Below are positions 10,819-19,472 of a stretch of DNA of 64,000 nt, piece by piece. Within the stretch, counting starts at the first letter, position 1. Each line of letters opens with the position of its first letter. The stretch is from Rhodospirillaceae bacterium. Lineage in GTDB: Bacteria > Pseudomonadota > Alphaproteobacteria > Rhodospirillales > Casp-alpha2. The stretch is taken from contig JAERTE010000139.1 of the NCBI GenBank assembly GCA_016845145.1, positions 104,138 through 168,137 on the forward strand, given 5' to 3'. The notes under the pieces were generated by a model. That model was not told where the DNA came from. It did not search any database and was given only the letters and a program-made list of their open reading frames with translations. The translations under genes were made by a program, and so were the position numbers.

Positions 10819-11391
10819 CTAAGGCAACTCGAGATTAAGAAAGAGTTTCCAGCCCTCATTTCTCGACGGGGGCTCAATCGGCTGCAACTTTTCTGTTCCG
10901 TCAAAATCGAAGCAAGATAGGATTTGCACAATTTCCCCGTCTTTGGCAGCAAGCGGCGTGTGAATCGCTTCATACTTGCGAGGAGCCTTGTCGGCCAAGA
11001 ACTCCAGACATCCAACAATCTGAACAGGGTTACGGATGGCGATTATTGCGGCGTAGATTTGATGAAGTTCTTTTACGCCCTCCTCTGAATATAGTTCGGA
11101 GACGATTTTTCCAGTTGGATCATAACCCAATTGTGAAGTCATGCCCGATCCCCAAAATCGCACCCTAAAATTCTGCGGATCGCCGATAATGTCTCTGACT
11201 ACGACATAAGGAGCTACATCGTAAACCTCCATGAGATCTATCGACTCCTTGGTCGGCAACTCGCCGGCTGAACACTTTGAAAGCCAATATTGATAAAGCC
11301 GTTGGGTCTTATTCAACACCAAGTCAATGGTGTCGTAGGCGTATCCATATCGTACCACAGGGGAGTCCGAGGCTGATTCAGAAACATTCAC
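10819..11391 (-). CDS. PAS-fold sensory protein (PAS_5-like), stand-alone
   Basis: A 190-residue soluble protein with the pattern of small alphaproteobacterial PAS proteins: an N-terminal helix (LVLNKTQRLYQYWLSKCSAG), LPTKESIDLMEVYDVAPYVV, then NFRVRFWGSGMTSQLGYDPT and a final sheet PRKYEAIHTPLAAKDGEIVQ. No kinase, cyclase or DNA-binding domain is attached, so output must be through a partner. It converges with the glutathione transferase gene; the 157 bases between them hold no recognised gene. Base composition is somewhat more AT-rich than its neighbours. Confidence 0.72.
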   Translation of the reverse strand: MNVSESASDSPVVRYGYAYDTIDLVLNKTQRLYQYWLSKCSAGELPTKESIDLMEVYDVAPYVVVRDIIGDPQNFRVRFWGSGMTSQLGYDPTGKIVSELYSEEGVKELHQIYAAIIAIRNPVQIVGCLEFLADKAPRKYEAIHTPLAAKDGEIVQILSCFDFDGTEKLQPIEPPSRNEGWKLFLNLELP

Positions 11392-11535
11392 GCGTTATCT
11401 CGCATATGTTTTCAGGGATGATGCATACAATATTACAAACAGACAAAATGGTCGATGGTCAGCGCCTATTCTTGATCTTGTTGAACGGACAAGAGTGCTG
11501 ATCCGAGGCCTTCTGCGACGCTCAGCAATGACGCA

Positions 11536-12171
11536 TCAATCAGCGCGCGGTATCCGCGCTTCTATAGCATCCGCTACCGCGCCCGCATCAAGACCGGCGT
11601 CGGTCGATGCGCGTAAGCCCTTGGCAGCACCTTGGGCATCTTCCGGCGAGCGGTTCTGGCTCATCTTCCATTTGCCCTCGATGCGCTCGATGGGCATTTC
11701 GAAGGCGACGATGCCTTTTAACTGAGCCTGGATTTTTTCCTTGGGCAGCTCCGCCATGGACCAGTTGCCGGTGGCGTCCGACTCGTTGTCGCCGACTAGC
11801 CGCCACAGGATATCGGTGGCTTCGCCAGCATCGGTGATGGCGCGCGGTTTGCCATAGGCATGGACGGTGGCGTAGTTCCAGGTCGGAACCATGCCGTCGC
11901 TTTCGTACCAGTTGGGCGAGATGTACGCGTGCGGGCCTTGGAACACGCATAGGGCTTCGGTTTCGCCATCGAAGTGTTGCCAGTGGTCGTTAGCGCGGGC
12001 GAGGTGGCCCAGCAAGGTCATCTGCTCTGCGTTGATATCCAGATGGAGGGGAATGTGGGTGCCGACGGGGCTTGCGTCCTTGGCGGTAACGAGCAGGGCG
12101 AAGCTAAAGGCCCGCATCAGCTCGGCCAGAACTTCCGGATCGGTTTCTTCGAAATGTTTTGGCACGTACAT
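11536..12171 (-). CDS. FMN-binding negative transcriptional regulator (PaiB family)
   Basis: A 211-residue split-barrel FMN-binding protein. MYVPKHFEETDPEVLAELMR is the PaiB N-terminus, and THIPLHLD, LLGHLARANDHWQHF, HAYISPNWYES, VPTWNYATVHAYG and the C-terminal KMSQNRSPEDAQG are all signature segments. PaiB represses sporulation and protease genes in Bacillus; in proteobacteria the role is undefined and may be flavin-dependent redox chemistry. Length is normal. Upstream, 11392-11535 separates it from the PAS gene on the same strand. Confidence 0.92.
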   Translation of the reverse strand: MYVPKHFEETDPEVLAELMRAFSFALLVTAKDASPVGTHIPLHLDINAEQMTLLGHLARANDHWQHFDGETEALCVFQGPHAYISPNWYESDGMVPTWNYATVHAYGKPRAITDAGEATDILWRLVGDNESDATGNWSMAELPKEKIQAQLKGIVAFEMPIERIEGKWKMSQNRSPEDAQGAAKGLRASTDAGLDAGAVADAIEARIPRAD

Positions 12172-12256
12172 GGGGGGCTCCGTCGTCCACTGGCGCGGAG
12201 AGTAGCCAAATTATGGCTCTTTTAGAAGGTCCATTATGAGCGGTCCAATAGGGCCA

Positions 12257-13003
12257 CTATTCGCCTTTGAATACGGGCGGGCGTTTTTCCATGAACGCCG
12301 CGATGCCTTCGTCGCCGTCGGAGGAGGCATTGACGGCATTGACCTGGACGCGGGCGATGGCGGCGACTTCCGTCGGGCCTTTCGGCATGGCTTCGCCGAC
12401 GAAGCGTTTCAACATGCGCGACGGCAACGGCGCCTGAGCAGCAATGCGTTTGGCGTAATCCATGGCGGTGTCCATCAGGTCATCAAAAGAGACCAGCTTG
12501 TTGACGTAGCCGACTTCGTAAGCGCGCTGCGCTGTGATCGCGTCACCGGTCAACAACAGGTCCATGGCGATCTTGTGCGGGATGCGGCAGGCCAGTGTTG
12601 AGATCAGGCCACCTGAAAAGCCGATTTTGACCTCCGGGTATGAAAACATTGCATCTTCCGTAGCCACCAGAATATCGCACATGGTAGTCAATACCATGCC
12701 GCCGCCGACGCACCAGCCCTGCACGGCGGCAACCACCGGCTTGTCGACGGGTACGCCAACGCTGGGGATGCCGCGAAACAGATCGTGCGGAATAGCCTTC
12801 AAATCGGCACCCGCGGAAAACGCTTTGCCGTCACCCGCCAGCACCGCGACGCGGTCGTCGTCGGTATCCATGAAGCGGGTCCAAGCGGCTTCCAGGCCAG
12901 CGACGATGTCGCCATCCAGGCGGTTCATGCGTTCGGCGCGGTTCATGGTAATGACCGCGACGTGGTTGCCCGCCGAGGTGTAAGTAACAGCTTCAGTCGT
13001 CAT
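12257..13003 (-). CDS. Enoyl-CoA hydratase/isomerase family protein
   Basis: A 248-residue crotonase-fold protein. Oxyanion-hole segments KAFSAGADLKAIP and GWCVGGGMVLTTMCD are present, and YPEVKIGFSGGLISTL supplies the second catalytic region. It begins 3 bases after the sdhB stop, so it is very probably the last gene of the succinate dehydrogenase transcript, an unusual addition. Substrate unknown; it is not a close copy of the hydratase at 7666. Confidence 0.88.
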   Translation of the reverse strand: MTTEAVTYTSAGNHVAVITMNRAERMNRLDGDIVAGLEAAWTRFMDTDDDRVAVLAGDGKAFSAGADLKAIPHDLFRGIPSVGVPVDKPVVAAVQGWCVGGGMVLTTMCDILVATEDAMFSYPEVKIGFSGGLISTLACRIPHKIAMDLLLTGDAITAQRAYEVGYVNKLVSFDDLMDTAMDYAKRIAAQAPLPSRMLKRFVGEAMPKGPTEVAAIARVQVNAVNASSDGDEGIAAFMEKRPPVFKGE

Positions 13004-13006
13004 GAT

Positions 13007-13783
13007 TTACACGCGCTTGAACAGCGCTTCCTTGATCGAACCAATCGCCTGGCCCGGATTTAGGCTTTTCGGGCAGGTGGAGGTACAGTTCATGATGGTG
13101 TGGCAGCGGTACAGCCGGTACGGGTCGTTCAGCGCATCCAGGCGTTTGCCGGTGGCTTCGTCGCGCGAGTCGGCGATCCAGCGATAGGCTTGCAGCAAAA
13201 TGGCCGGACCCAAATAGCGATCGCCGTTCCACCAATAGCTGGGGCAACTGGTCTGGCAACAGAAGCACAGGATGCATTCCCAAAGGCCGTCGAGTTTGTC
13301 GCGTTCCTCAACACTTTGCAGCCGTTCGCGGTTAGGCGCGGGTGTATCGGCCTGCAGCCACGGCTCAATGGAGCGGTACTGGGCGTAGGGAACGTTGAGG
13401 TCGGGCACCAAATCCTTGATCACCGGCATGTGTGGCAGCGGATAAATTTTTACATCGCCGGAGATTTCCGAGATCGGTTTGGTGCAGGCCAGGGTGTTGG
13501 TGCCATCAATGTTGAAGGAGCACGATCCGCAGACACCTTCGCGGCAAGAGCGGCGGAAGGTCAGCGTCGGGTCGATCTCGTTCTTAATTTTGATCAGCGC
13601 ATCCAAGACCATCGGGCCACAGGTGTCGAGGTCGACAATGAATGTGTCGAGACGCGGATTGTCACCACTATCGGGATCGTAACGATAGATCTTGAAGGTC
13701 CGGGTGTTGGTGGCGCCTTCGGGCGCCGGATGGGTTTTGCCGGTGCCGACCTGGGAATTGGCGGGAAGGGAGAGTTCTACCAT
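13007..13783 (-). CDS. sdhB: Succinate dehydrogenase iron-sulfur subunit
   Basis: The 258-residue SdhB of respiratory complex II. The [2Fe-2S] ligands are in [18 protein letters not shown] and the downstream LACTKP; the [4Fe-4S] and [3Fe-4S] ligands are in [17 protein letters not shown] and [18 protein letters not shown]. Electrons pass from SdhA through these centres to the membrane anchor. It follows sdhA by 2 bases and is followed 3 bases later by an enoyl-CoA hydratase gene. Confidence 0.98.
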   Translation of the reverse strand: MVELSLPANSQVGTGKTHPAPEGATNTRTFKIYRYDPDSGDNPRLDTFIVDLDTCGPMVLDALIKIKNEIDPTLTFRRSCREGVCGSCSFNIDGTNTLACTKPISEISGDVKIYPLPHMPVIKDLVPDLNVPYAQYRSIEPWLQADTPAPNRERLQSVEERDKLDGLWECILCFCCQTSCPSYWWNGDRYLGPAILLQAYRWIADSRDEATGKRLDALNDPYRLYRCHTIMNCTSTCPKSLNPGQAIGSIKEALFKRV

Positions 13784-13785
13784 GA

Positions 13786-15576
13786 TTAATAGACCCGTTC
13801 CTTGGGTTCGATGTAATCGACCTCATCGGTCAGTGTGTGGGCGTGCACCGGGCGGTAGTCGATGGTGACCTTGCCGTCGGCATCGATGTAGCCGAGTGTG
13901 TGCTTCATCCAATTTTCGTCGTCGCGGTCGGGATAATCCTCGTGTGCGTGGGCACCGCGGCTCTCTTTGCGGGCTTCGGCGGAATACATGGTGATCTTGG
14001 CGTTGATCATCAGGTTTTCCAATTCCAGCGTCTCGACCAAATCGGAATTCCAGATCATTGAGCGATCAGACACCTGCACGTCGGCCATGCCGTCCCAAAC
14101 CTTGTCGATCAACTCAACGCCTTCCGACAGCACTTCGGATGTGCGGAACACGGCGGCGTTGTTTTGCATGGTGCGTTGCATGTCCATGCGCAACTCAGCG
14201 GTCTTGGTGCCGCCCGATGCGTGGCGCAACCTGTCCAAGCGCTCCAGTGCTGCGTCGGCGCAGCCTTCGCGGTAGGGGCGAAGCGGCTCGCCCGGCTTCA
14301 CCAGCTTGGATGCCTGAATGCCCGCGGCACGGCCGAAGACAACCAGATCCAACAGTGAATTGGTGCCGAGCCGGTTGGCGCCATGCACGGAGGCCGACGA
14401 ACACTCACCCACCGCCATCAGGCCCGGCGACAAGGCATCGGGGTTGTCGGATGTCGGGTTCATGGCTTCGGTCATGTGGTTGGTGGGGATGCCGCCCATG
14501 TTGTAGTGCACCGTGGGAATCACGGGGATCGGCTCTTTCGTGCAATCGACACCGGCGAAAATTTTCGCCGATTCGGTAATGCCAGGCAGTCGCTGGCCCA
14601 GTACGTCCGCACCCAGGTGTTCCAGGTGCAGGAAGATATGGTCGCTCTCAGGCCCGACGCCGCGTTTGTCGCGGACTTCCATGGTCATGGACCGCGAGAC
14701 AACGTCGCGGCTGGCCAGGTCTTTTGCTGTTGGTGCGTAGCGTTCCATGAAGCGCTCGCCCTCGGCGTTGGTCAGGTAACCGCCTTCGCCACGCGCACCC
14801 TCGGTGATCAGGCAGCCGGACCCGTAAATGCCGGTCGGATGGAACTGGACGAACTCCAGGTCCTGCAGCGGCAGGCCGGCGCGCGCCACCATGGCATTGC
14901 CGTCACCGGTGCAGGTATGCGCCGATGTGCACGAGAAGTATGACCGTCCATAGCCGCCCGTCGCGATCACGACCTGATGGCCGCGGAACACGTGAATGGT
15001 GCCGTCGTCCAGGTTCCAGGCAACGACGCCCTCGCAGGTGCCGTCATCGCCCATGATCAGATCGAGGGCGAAGTATTCCACATAGAACTCGGCGTTATGT
15101 TTGAGAGATTGCTGATACAGCGTGTGCAGCATGGCGTGGCCGGTGCGGTCAGCAGCGGCGCAGGCGCGTTGTACGGGAGCTTCGCCGAAATTGCGCATGT
15201 GGCCGCCGAAGGGGCGTTGGTAAATCTTGCCATCTTCGGTACGCGAGAACGGCATGCCGTAGTGCTCAAGCTCGACGATCGACGGCACCGCTTCGCGGCA
15301 CATGTATTCGATGGCGTCTTGGTCACCAAGCCAGTCGGCGCCCTTGACGGTATCGTACATGTGCCATTCCCAATGGTCCTCGGCCATGTTGCCGAGCGCG
15401 GCGGAGATGCCGCCTTGTGCCGCCACGGTGTGGCTGCGGGTCGGGAAGACCTTGGTGATGCAGGCTGTTTTCAGCCCGGCTTCGGCCATGCCCAGCGTGG
15501 CGCGCAAACCCGCCCCACCGGCGCCGACGACAACGACCTCATATTTATGGTCGATGATTTCATATGCCTTGCTCAT
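13786..15576 (-). CDS. sdhA: Succinate dehydrogenase flavoprotein subunit
   Basis: The 596-residue FAD subunit oxidises succinate to fumarate. The dinucleotide fold [18 protein letters not shown] is near the N-terminus; [16 protein letters not shown] carries the His that binds FAD covalently. Substrate-binding and catalytic segments include [20 protein letters not shown] and the region around [15 protein letters not shown]; the C-terminus holds [20 protein letters not shown]. Full length. Part of sdhCDAB transcribed right to left. Confidence 0.98.
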   Translation of the reverse strand: MSKAYEIIDHKYEVVVVGAGGAGLRATLGMAEAGLKTACITKVFPTRSHTVAAQGGISAALGNMAEDHWEWHMYDTVKGADWLGDQDAIEYMCREAVPSIVELEHYGMPFSRTEDGKIYQRPFGGHMRNFGEAPVQRACAAADRTGHAMLHTLYQQSLKHNAEFYVEYFALDLIMGDDGTCEGVVAWNLDDGTIHVFRGHQVVIATGGYGRSYFSCTSAHTCTGDGNAMVARAGLPLQDLEFVQFHPTGIYGSGCLITEGARGEGGYLTNAEGERFMERYAPTAKDLASRDVVSRSMTMEVRDKRGVGPESDHIFLHLEHLGADVLGQRLPGITESAKIFAGVDCTKEPIPVIPTVHYNMGGIPTNHMTEAMNPTSDNPDALSPGLMAVGECSSASVHGANRLGTNSLLDLVVFGRAAGIQASKLVKPGEPLRPYREGCADAALERLDRLRHASGGTKTAELRMDMQRTMQNNAAVFRTSEVLSEGVELIDKVWDGMADVQVSDRSMIWNSDLVETLELENLMINAKITMYSAEARKESRGAHAHEDYPDRDDENWMKHTLGYIDADGKVTIDYRPVHAHTLTDEVDYIEPKERVY

Positions 15577-15582
15577 CAGGCA

Positions 15583-15966
15583 TCAACCTCCGAAGGAAAG
15601 CCGCAGTACGGCGAAAATGCACGAAGCGCCAAACAGGGCGGCAAGCAACTTGGTCAAAACCAGCAAAACCACTTTCGTGGATTCGGATTTGATGTAGTCC
15701 TCGACCACCACCTGAATGCCAAGCTGTGCGTGATGGAACATGGCGATGGTCAGCAAGATCAGCATCACCGGATTGCCGTGACGACCAGCCCAGGCCTTGA
15801 CCGTGGCCAGATCAGCGCCGATCAGGCCGACAACGGAAAAAATAAACCACAGCGACAGCGGCACCAGTGCCAGCCCGGTCAAACGCTGCACCCACCAATG
15901 TCCGACACCGTCGTTGGATGACCCCAGCCCACGGGCGCGGCCAAGATGTGATCGCATCTGCATCAA
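15583..15966 (-). CDS. sdhD: Succinate dehydrogenase membrane anchor subunit D
   Basis: A 127-residue integral membrane protein with three hydrophobic helices (about residues 28-50, 59-84 and 97-121). WWVQRLTGLALVPLSLWFIF and FHHAQLGIQVVVEDYIKS are the alphaproteobacterial SdhD signatures; the His in FHHAQLG is the likely haem ligand. Its start overlaps the sdhC stop by 4 bases (15963-15966), indicating translational coupling. Confidence 0.95.
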   Translation of the reverse strand: MMQMRSHLGRARGLGSSNDGVGHWWVQRLTGLALVPLSLWFIFSVVGLIGADLATVKAWAGRHGNPVMLILLTIAMFHHAQLGIQVVVEDYIKSESTKVVLLVLTKLLAALFGASCIFAVLRLSFGG

Positions 15967-16358
15967 TTGCCTCCCGCCGCCGAGTAGGCGACAACCAATG
16001 TCAGCACGGTCATGGCGCCGGCAAACAAAATCACCAGCCAGCCCGACATCTTCATTTTATCGAGATCAAAACCCCAGCCGGCGTCCCACGCCAGATGCCG
16101 GACACCATTTGCCAGGTGGAAGAAAATCGAGAATGTGAAACCCCAAAGAACGAACTGACCGAACCATGATCCGAACAGGGCTTGCGCATTGGCGAATTTT
16201 TCCGCGCCGTAGGTGGCCGAAAGCAGCCAGTAGGTGAAGAACAGTGTTCCACCCGCCAAGGCGACGCCTGTAATACGATGCATGATTGAAAGGAAGGACG
16301 AAATTTGTGGCCGATAAATCTGGAGATGCGGCGACAAAGGTCGATTGCTATTGGCCAT
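15963..16358 (-). CDS. sdhC: Succinate dehydrogenase cytochrome b556 subunit
   Basis: A 131-residue membrane protein with three hydrophobic segments. RPLSPHLQIYRPQISSFLSI and MHRITGVALAGGTLFFTYWL match the quinone-site region of SdhC, and HLANGVRHLAWDAGWGFDL includes a haem-ligand His. The ATG at 16358 is preferred over the GTG at 16391: the family starts shortly before the RPLSPHLQIY motif and a GGGGTTGGG stretch precedes the ATG. First gene of the sdh operon; a small hairpin lies in its proposed 5' untranslated region. Confidence 0.95.
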   Translation of the reverse strand: MANSNRPLSPHLQIYRPQISSFLSIMHRITGVALAGGTLFFTYWLLSATYGAEKFANAQALFGSWFGQFVLWGFTFSIFFHLANGVRHLAWDAGWGFDLDKMKMSGWLVILFAGAMTVLTLVVAYSAAGGN

Positions 16359-16414
16359 GGCCCAACCCCACAAATTGAAATGCCTGACCACCCGAGTGGG
16401 TGGCTACGCACCCA

Positions 16415-16443
16415 TACGTAAAGGGTGGTCTTGGGCAAGTCAA
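16415..16443 (-). promoter_or_regulatory. Candidate sdh operon promoter with hairpin in the 5' leader
   Basis: On the minus strand a TTGACT box (16438-16443) is separated by 17 bases from TACGTA (16415-16420). The -35 match is good and the -10 match poor. Transcription would start near 16408 and give a leader of about 50 bases that contains a perfect hairpin, CCACCC-gagt-GGGTGG on the plus strand (16388-16403), before the sdhC ATG. Assignment is by eye only. Confidence 0.35.
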
Positions 16444-16469
16444 TGTTCGCACTCGCAATATAACCCGAC

Positions 16470-16620
16470 TGTGAATGCCGGTAACCCCATGAAGCAAAAG
16501 AGAATTGTCGGAGCTGTGGATTGTCCATGTGGAAAACATGTGGGTGCACTGTGGAGATCGCCCGCGATTATGCACAGAAAACTGCGTTTACCCCCGTGAT
16601 TCTCCATTGTTTGTGAAAAT
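16470..16620. other. Cluster of DnaA-box-like nonamers
   Basis: Within 151 bases there is one perfect TTATNCACA box (TTATGCACA, 16568-16576) and several near matches to its complement TGTGNATAA: TGTGAATGC at 16470, TGTGGATTG at 16515, TGTGGAAAA at 16528, TGTGGAGAT at 16550 and TGTGAAAAT at 16612. A CATGT-n5-ACATG inverted repeat spans 16526-16540. The cluster is upstream of the sdh operon in a long gene-free gap. It could be an origin-type or DnaA-regulated element, or chance. Confidence 0.3.
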
Positions 16621-17030
16621 TGGTTGGCGCAAGCTAATGATGCATGAGAAAGCGCCGATGCGGTGCTTTGCGGCAGGTGCCGGCGGAAGTTCGCTTCCGA
16701 TGGCCCGGCCAAAGGGTGCCGGTTGCGGAAAGGTGGACTTCGGTCCGGCTGGAAGCAGGGCATAGGCGTGCAAATCGAAAAACCGGTTTCGGCCGGCGTT
16801 TCGATGCGCAAGCCGCAGGCAGCGGTTTTCTGCGCCATGCGGGTCCTGGGGGCGAGGATCTTTCCCGTTCGGGAAATGGTTCTCGTCAAGCCCCCTGGCA
16901 GATGTGATCGGCCGGCGACGGTCGATGCACAAAGCCGGCGGGTTTAGGAACTGCAAACGGTGTGGGAAGGTCTGCCGAGGTTCGGTTTGATGGGTGATTG
17001 GCGACAGTTGCTTGTGAAGCGGAACCGCGT

Positions 17031-17206
17031 CGGCCAAACCGTTGAATGATCTCTGCCCAGGGTGCGTTCAACGATTGGCCGGTAAAGCGAGCGGTCGCTT
17101 TCTAGTGCACGGAGCCTGGCCGGCTCCAAGAGGTGTCAGGGTGCGTTGTCTCGGCGGCGCTCTCGCAGGTTTCCCAGGACCTGCGTCCCTGACGCCTCTT
17201 TTTATT
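17031..17206 (+). ncRNA. Candidate structured RNA: four consecutive hairpins ending in a U tract
   Basis: No protein-coding signal fits here. Reading the plus strand, hairpin 1 (17031-17081) pairs CGGCCAA with TTGGCCG and CGTTGAA with TTCAACG around a 20-base loop. Hairpin 2 (17084-17101) is AAAGCGA-GCGG-TCGCTTT. Hairpin 3 (17111-17127) is GGAGCC-TGGCC-GGCTCC. Hairpin 4 (17128-17200) has a 14-pair outer stem, AAGAGGTGTCAGGG with CCCTGACGCCTCTT including one U-G pair, and an inner CGCAGGT/ACCTGCG stem. A TTTTT run at 17199-17203 closes it like an intrinsic terminator. The U tract fixes the plus strand. It does not show the 4.5S, tmRNA or RNase P hallmarks, and is not a single rod like 6S RNA. 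Confidence 0.5.
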
Positions 17207-17320
17207 ATCAAAGGCTCGAATCGCTGACAACTATATTTTGTGTGTTTTTCACGTTGCTTCGAATACATCAAGTGTTCGAAGGACTCGCGCCGATTTTTGT
17301 TTGAGTCTTTTCAGGTGTTT

Positions 17321-17400
17321 AGCCGGACCGTCGTGGGACTGGTGTTGGCTGAAAAAAATCCAGGGGCGCGCTGCTCAGAGCCCGTTTTTCCGGTCCGGCT
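17321..17400. repeat. Perfect 10-bp inverted repeat spaced by 60 bases
   Basis: AGCCGGACCG at 17321-17330 is the exact reverse complement of CGGTCCGGCT at 17391-17400. A separate perfect palindrome, ACCGGCCGGT, follows at 17408-17417. The element lies between the candidate structured RNA and the 3' end of the mesaconyl-CoA hydratase gene. It could be an RNA fold, a terminator remnant or a small non-autonomous repeat. Confidence 0.4.
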
Positions 17401-17439
17401 ATCGAATACCGGCCGGTTTTCATGAATCGATTCGCTACG

Positions 17440-18495
17440 TCAGCGCCGGGCCATCAACACCGTATAGTCGAGATCAAGCACCACATCGCCCAAGGGTTTG
17501 CCGTCTTCGCCTTTATAAGGGAATTCGGCGCAGGCGCTGTCCTTGCATGCGACAGTACGCAGCCGCAAGGCGCCAATGCCGTTTTGGCCCGGAAGTTCCA
17601 TTTTATCCAGCACCTCGGACCATGCATAAATCGTGTCACCGGCGAAGGTCGGGTTGGTGTGTGCGCCACCGTTGAGCGCTGCGACTTTGAAAGCATTCGC
17701 CAGGCCATTGAAGCTGAGGCTGCGGGCGAGCGAGATGATGTGCCCGCCATAGATCAGGCGCTTGCCGAAGCGGCTGGAAAGCTGTTCATGCTGATTGAAA
17801 TGAACCTTTGCGGTGTTCTGATAGAGCCGCGTGGCGATCATGTGTTCGGCTTCTTCAATGGTCATGCCGTCGACATGGTCGATGCGTTCACCGACGCTGT
17901 AGTCATCCCAAAGATGCGGGCTGCCTGCCAGTGCGGCGTCATAGCCCTCGATATCGGAAAGCGGCGGCACGACGAGGTCCGCCGCGGCCACGGCACCTGG
18001 CAAATCGGGAATGGTTGGTTCTGGTGCCGGCGCGTTCTCGTCGCCTTTGCGCACCATGACCCACCGTACATACTCCAGCACCATCTCGCCGCGCTGGTTG
18101 TGGCCTCTCGAGCGCACATAGACGACACCGGTTTTGCCGTTGGAATTTTCCTTCAGTCCGATCACCTCCGAGCGTGCTGAGAGCGTGTCGCCCGGATAGA
18201 CCAGCTCACCGAATACACCGCCCGCGTAGCCCAGGTTGGCGACAGCATTGAGAGAGATGTCGGGGACGGTTTTGCCGAACACGATATGGAACACCAGAAA
18301 ATCGTCTATGGGCGCGCCGGGGAGCCCTAAGTCTTGGGCGAAACGGTCCGACGAGTTGATGGCGAAGCGCGTGCCGTAGAGCCCGGTATAAAGTGCGATG
18401 TCGCCTTCCGCCACGGTGCGTGGTGTAGCGTGAACGAGCTCTTGGCCAATCTCGAAGTCTTCGAAAAAATTGCCTGTGTTGGTCTTATTCGACAT
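17440..18495 (-). CDS. mch: Mesaconyl-CoA hydratase-like MaoC-domain protein (ethylmalonyl-CoA pathway)
   Basis: A 351-residue protein with two hot-dog (MaoC-like) modules. The N-terminal module begins GNFFEDFEIGQELVHATPRT, and DFLVFHIVFGKTVPDISLNA and GELVYPGDTLSARSEVIGLK follow; the second module includes KRLIYGGHIISLARSLSFNG and GGAHTNPTFAGDTIYAWSEV. Length and double-module layout match mesaconyl-CoA hydratase, which interconverts mesaconyl-C1-CoA and beta-methylmalyl-CoA. It is 9 bases downstream of a CitE-family lyase/thioesterase gene acting on neighbouring metabolites, which strengthens the call. Confidence 0.88.
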   Translation of the reverse strand: MSNKTNTGNFFEDFEIGQELVHATPRTVAEGDIALYTGLYGTRFAINSSDRFAQDLGLPGAPIDDFLVFHIVFGKTVPDISLNAVANLGYAGGVFGELVYPGDTLSARSEVIGLKENSNGKTGVVYVRSRGHNQRGEMVLEYVRWVMVRKGDENAPAPEPTIPDLPGAVAAADLVVPPLSDIEGYDAALAGSPHLWDDYSVGERIDHVDGMTIEEAEHMIATRLYQNTAKVHFNQHEQLSSRFGKRLIYGGHIISLARSLSFNGLANAFKVAALNGGAHTNPTFAGDTIYAWSEVLDKMELPGQNGIGALRLRTVACKDSACAEFPYKGEDGKPLGDVVLDLDYTVLMARR

Positions 18496-18504
18496 GGGAC
18501 GCTC

Positions 18505-19389
18505 CTAGGCAGCAGTACTTTCCATGGCGGCGATGGCATCAGCCATGGCGACCAGGCGTTTGGCGGATTCAACGTGCAGATTCTCGATGAGTTTGCCATC
18601 GACCAGCAAAACGCCTTTGCCGGCTTTCTCGGCTTCCGCATGGGCTTCGATGATCCGTTTCGACCAAGCGATATCTTCACCGCTGGGCGAAAATACTTCG
18701 TTTGCCATATTGATGGTTTTCGGATGGATCAGTGTCTTGCCGTCCATGCCCAACTGTTTGCCTTGAACGCACGATTGCCGGAACCCGTCGTCGTCGGCGA
18801 GGTCCAGGTGCACCCCATCCAGCACGGCGATGCCGGCGGCGCGCGCCGCCAGGATGCACAGCTCTAACGATGCCATGAACGGGATCCGGTCGGGCGTATG
18901 GGCGGCGCCCAGGTCTTTGGCCAGGTCCGACGTGCCGAGCACGAAACCGCCAATGCGCTCATGGGCGAAGGCGATTTCCTCGGCATGCAAAATGCCGAGC
19001 GGTGTTTCCATCATGCACCAGATTGGAAGATCGGCTGCACCGCCGGAGCCATCGAGAACGGCGATGGCGTCGAGCACCATCTGGCGGCTTTCCACCTTCG
19101 GCAACAGCACACCATGGCATTTCATGGCGGCGGCGGCTTTCAGATCGTCCTCGCCCCATTCGGAGTCCAGTCCGTTGGTGCGGACCAGAAGCTCCCGCAT
19201 GCCATAGCCGCCTTCATCAAGAGCTGCGTGGATTTGCTCTCGCGCCAGGGCTTTGCTGTCCGGCGCAACGGCATCCTCCAAATCCAGGATCAGGCCATCG
19301 GCGCCGAGCGTGCGGCCTTTTTCCATGGCGCGGGCGTTGGAGCCCGGCATGTAGAGATGTGAGCGGCGCGGACGGGCGGACGTGGTCAT
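18505..19389 (-). CDS. CitE-family malyl-CoA lyase / (3S)-malyl-CoA thioesterase
   Basis: A 294-residue HpcH/HpaI-fold protein. PRRSHLYMPGSNARAMEKG, DGLILDLEDAVAPDSKALAR, LVRTNGLDSEWGEDDL, MMETPLGILHAEEIAFAHER and FDG-type GMDGKTLIHPKTINMANEVF are the CitE signatures, with the Glu of MMETPLG and the Asp of VLGTSDLAKD as metal ligands. Its length (about 290) and the ENLHVESAKR C-terminus are closer to malyl-CoA thioesterase (Mcl2) than to the about 320-residue Mcl1 lyase; both act in the ethylmalonyl-CoA pathway. It is cotranscribed with the hydratase gene. Lyase versus thioesterase is not resolved. Confidence 0.85.
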   Translation of the reverse strand: MTTSARPRRSHLYMPGSNARAMEKGRTLGADGLILDLEDAVAPDSKALAREQIHAALDEGGYGMRELLVRTNGLDSEWGEDDLKAAAAMKCHGVLLPKVESRQMVLDAIAVLDGSGGAADLPIWCMMETPLGILHAEEIAFAHERIGGFVLGTSDLAKDLGAAHTPDRIPFMASLELCILAARAAGIAVLDGVHLDLADDDGFRQSCVQGKQLGMDGKTLIHPKTINMANEVFSPSGEDIAWSKRIIEAHAEAEKAGKGVLLVDGKLIENLHVESAKRLVAMADAIAAMESTAA

Positions 19390-19472
19390 CAGAAGACTCC
19401 GGAGCAGGTTGAAAGCGAAACATAAGTGCGCGGCACTATAATCCTTGGCTTCGGTGTGGCAAGGTTGCGTCC

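Noticed and set aside
14977..15921. Plus-strand ORF (314 codons) opposite sdhA and sdhD
   Set aside because: Covers two certain genes on the other strand and has no recognised domain.
17031..17206. Assignment of the multi-hairpin region as 6S, 4.5S, tmRNA or RNase P RNA
   Set aside because: The rod shape of 6S, the GGAAG tetraloop region of SRP RNA, the tag reading frame of tmRNA and the RNase P core are all missing.
17238..17675. Plus-strand ORF of 145 codons downstream of the candidate RNA
   Set aside because: It runs into the antisense of the mch gene, has no ribosome site and a shadow-like composition.
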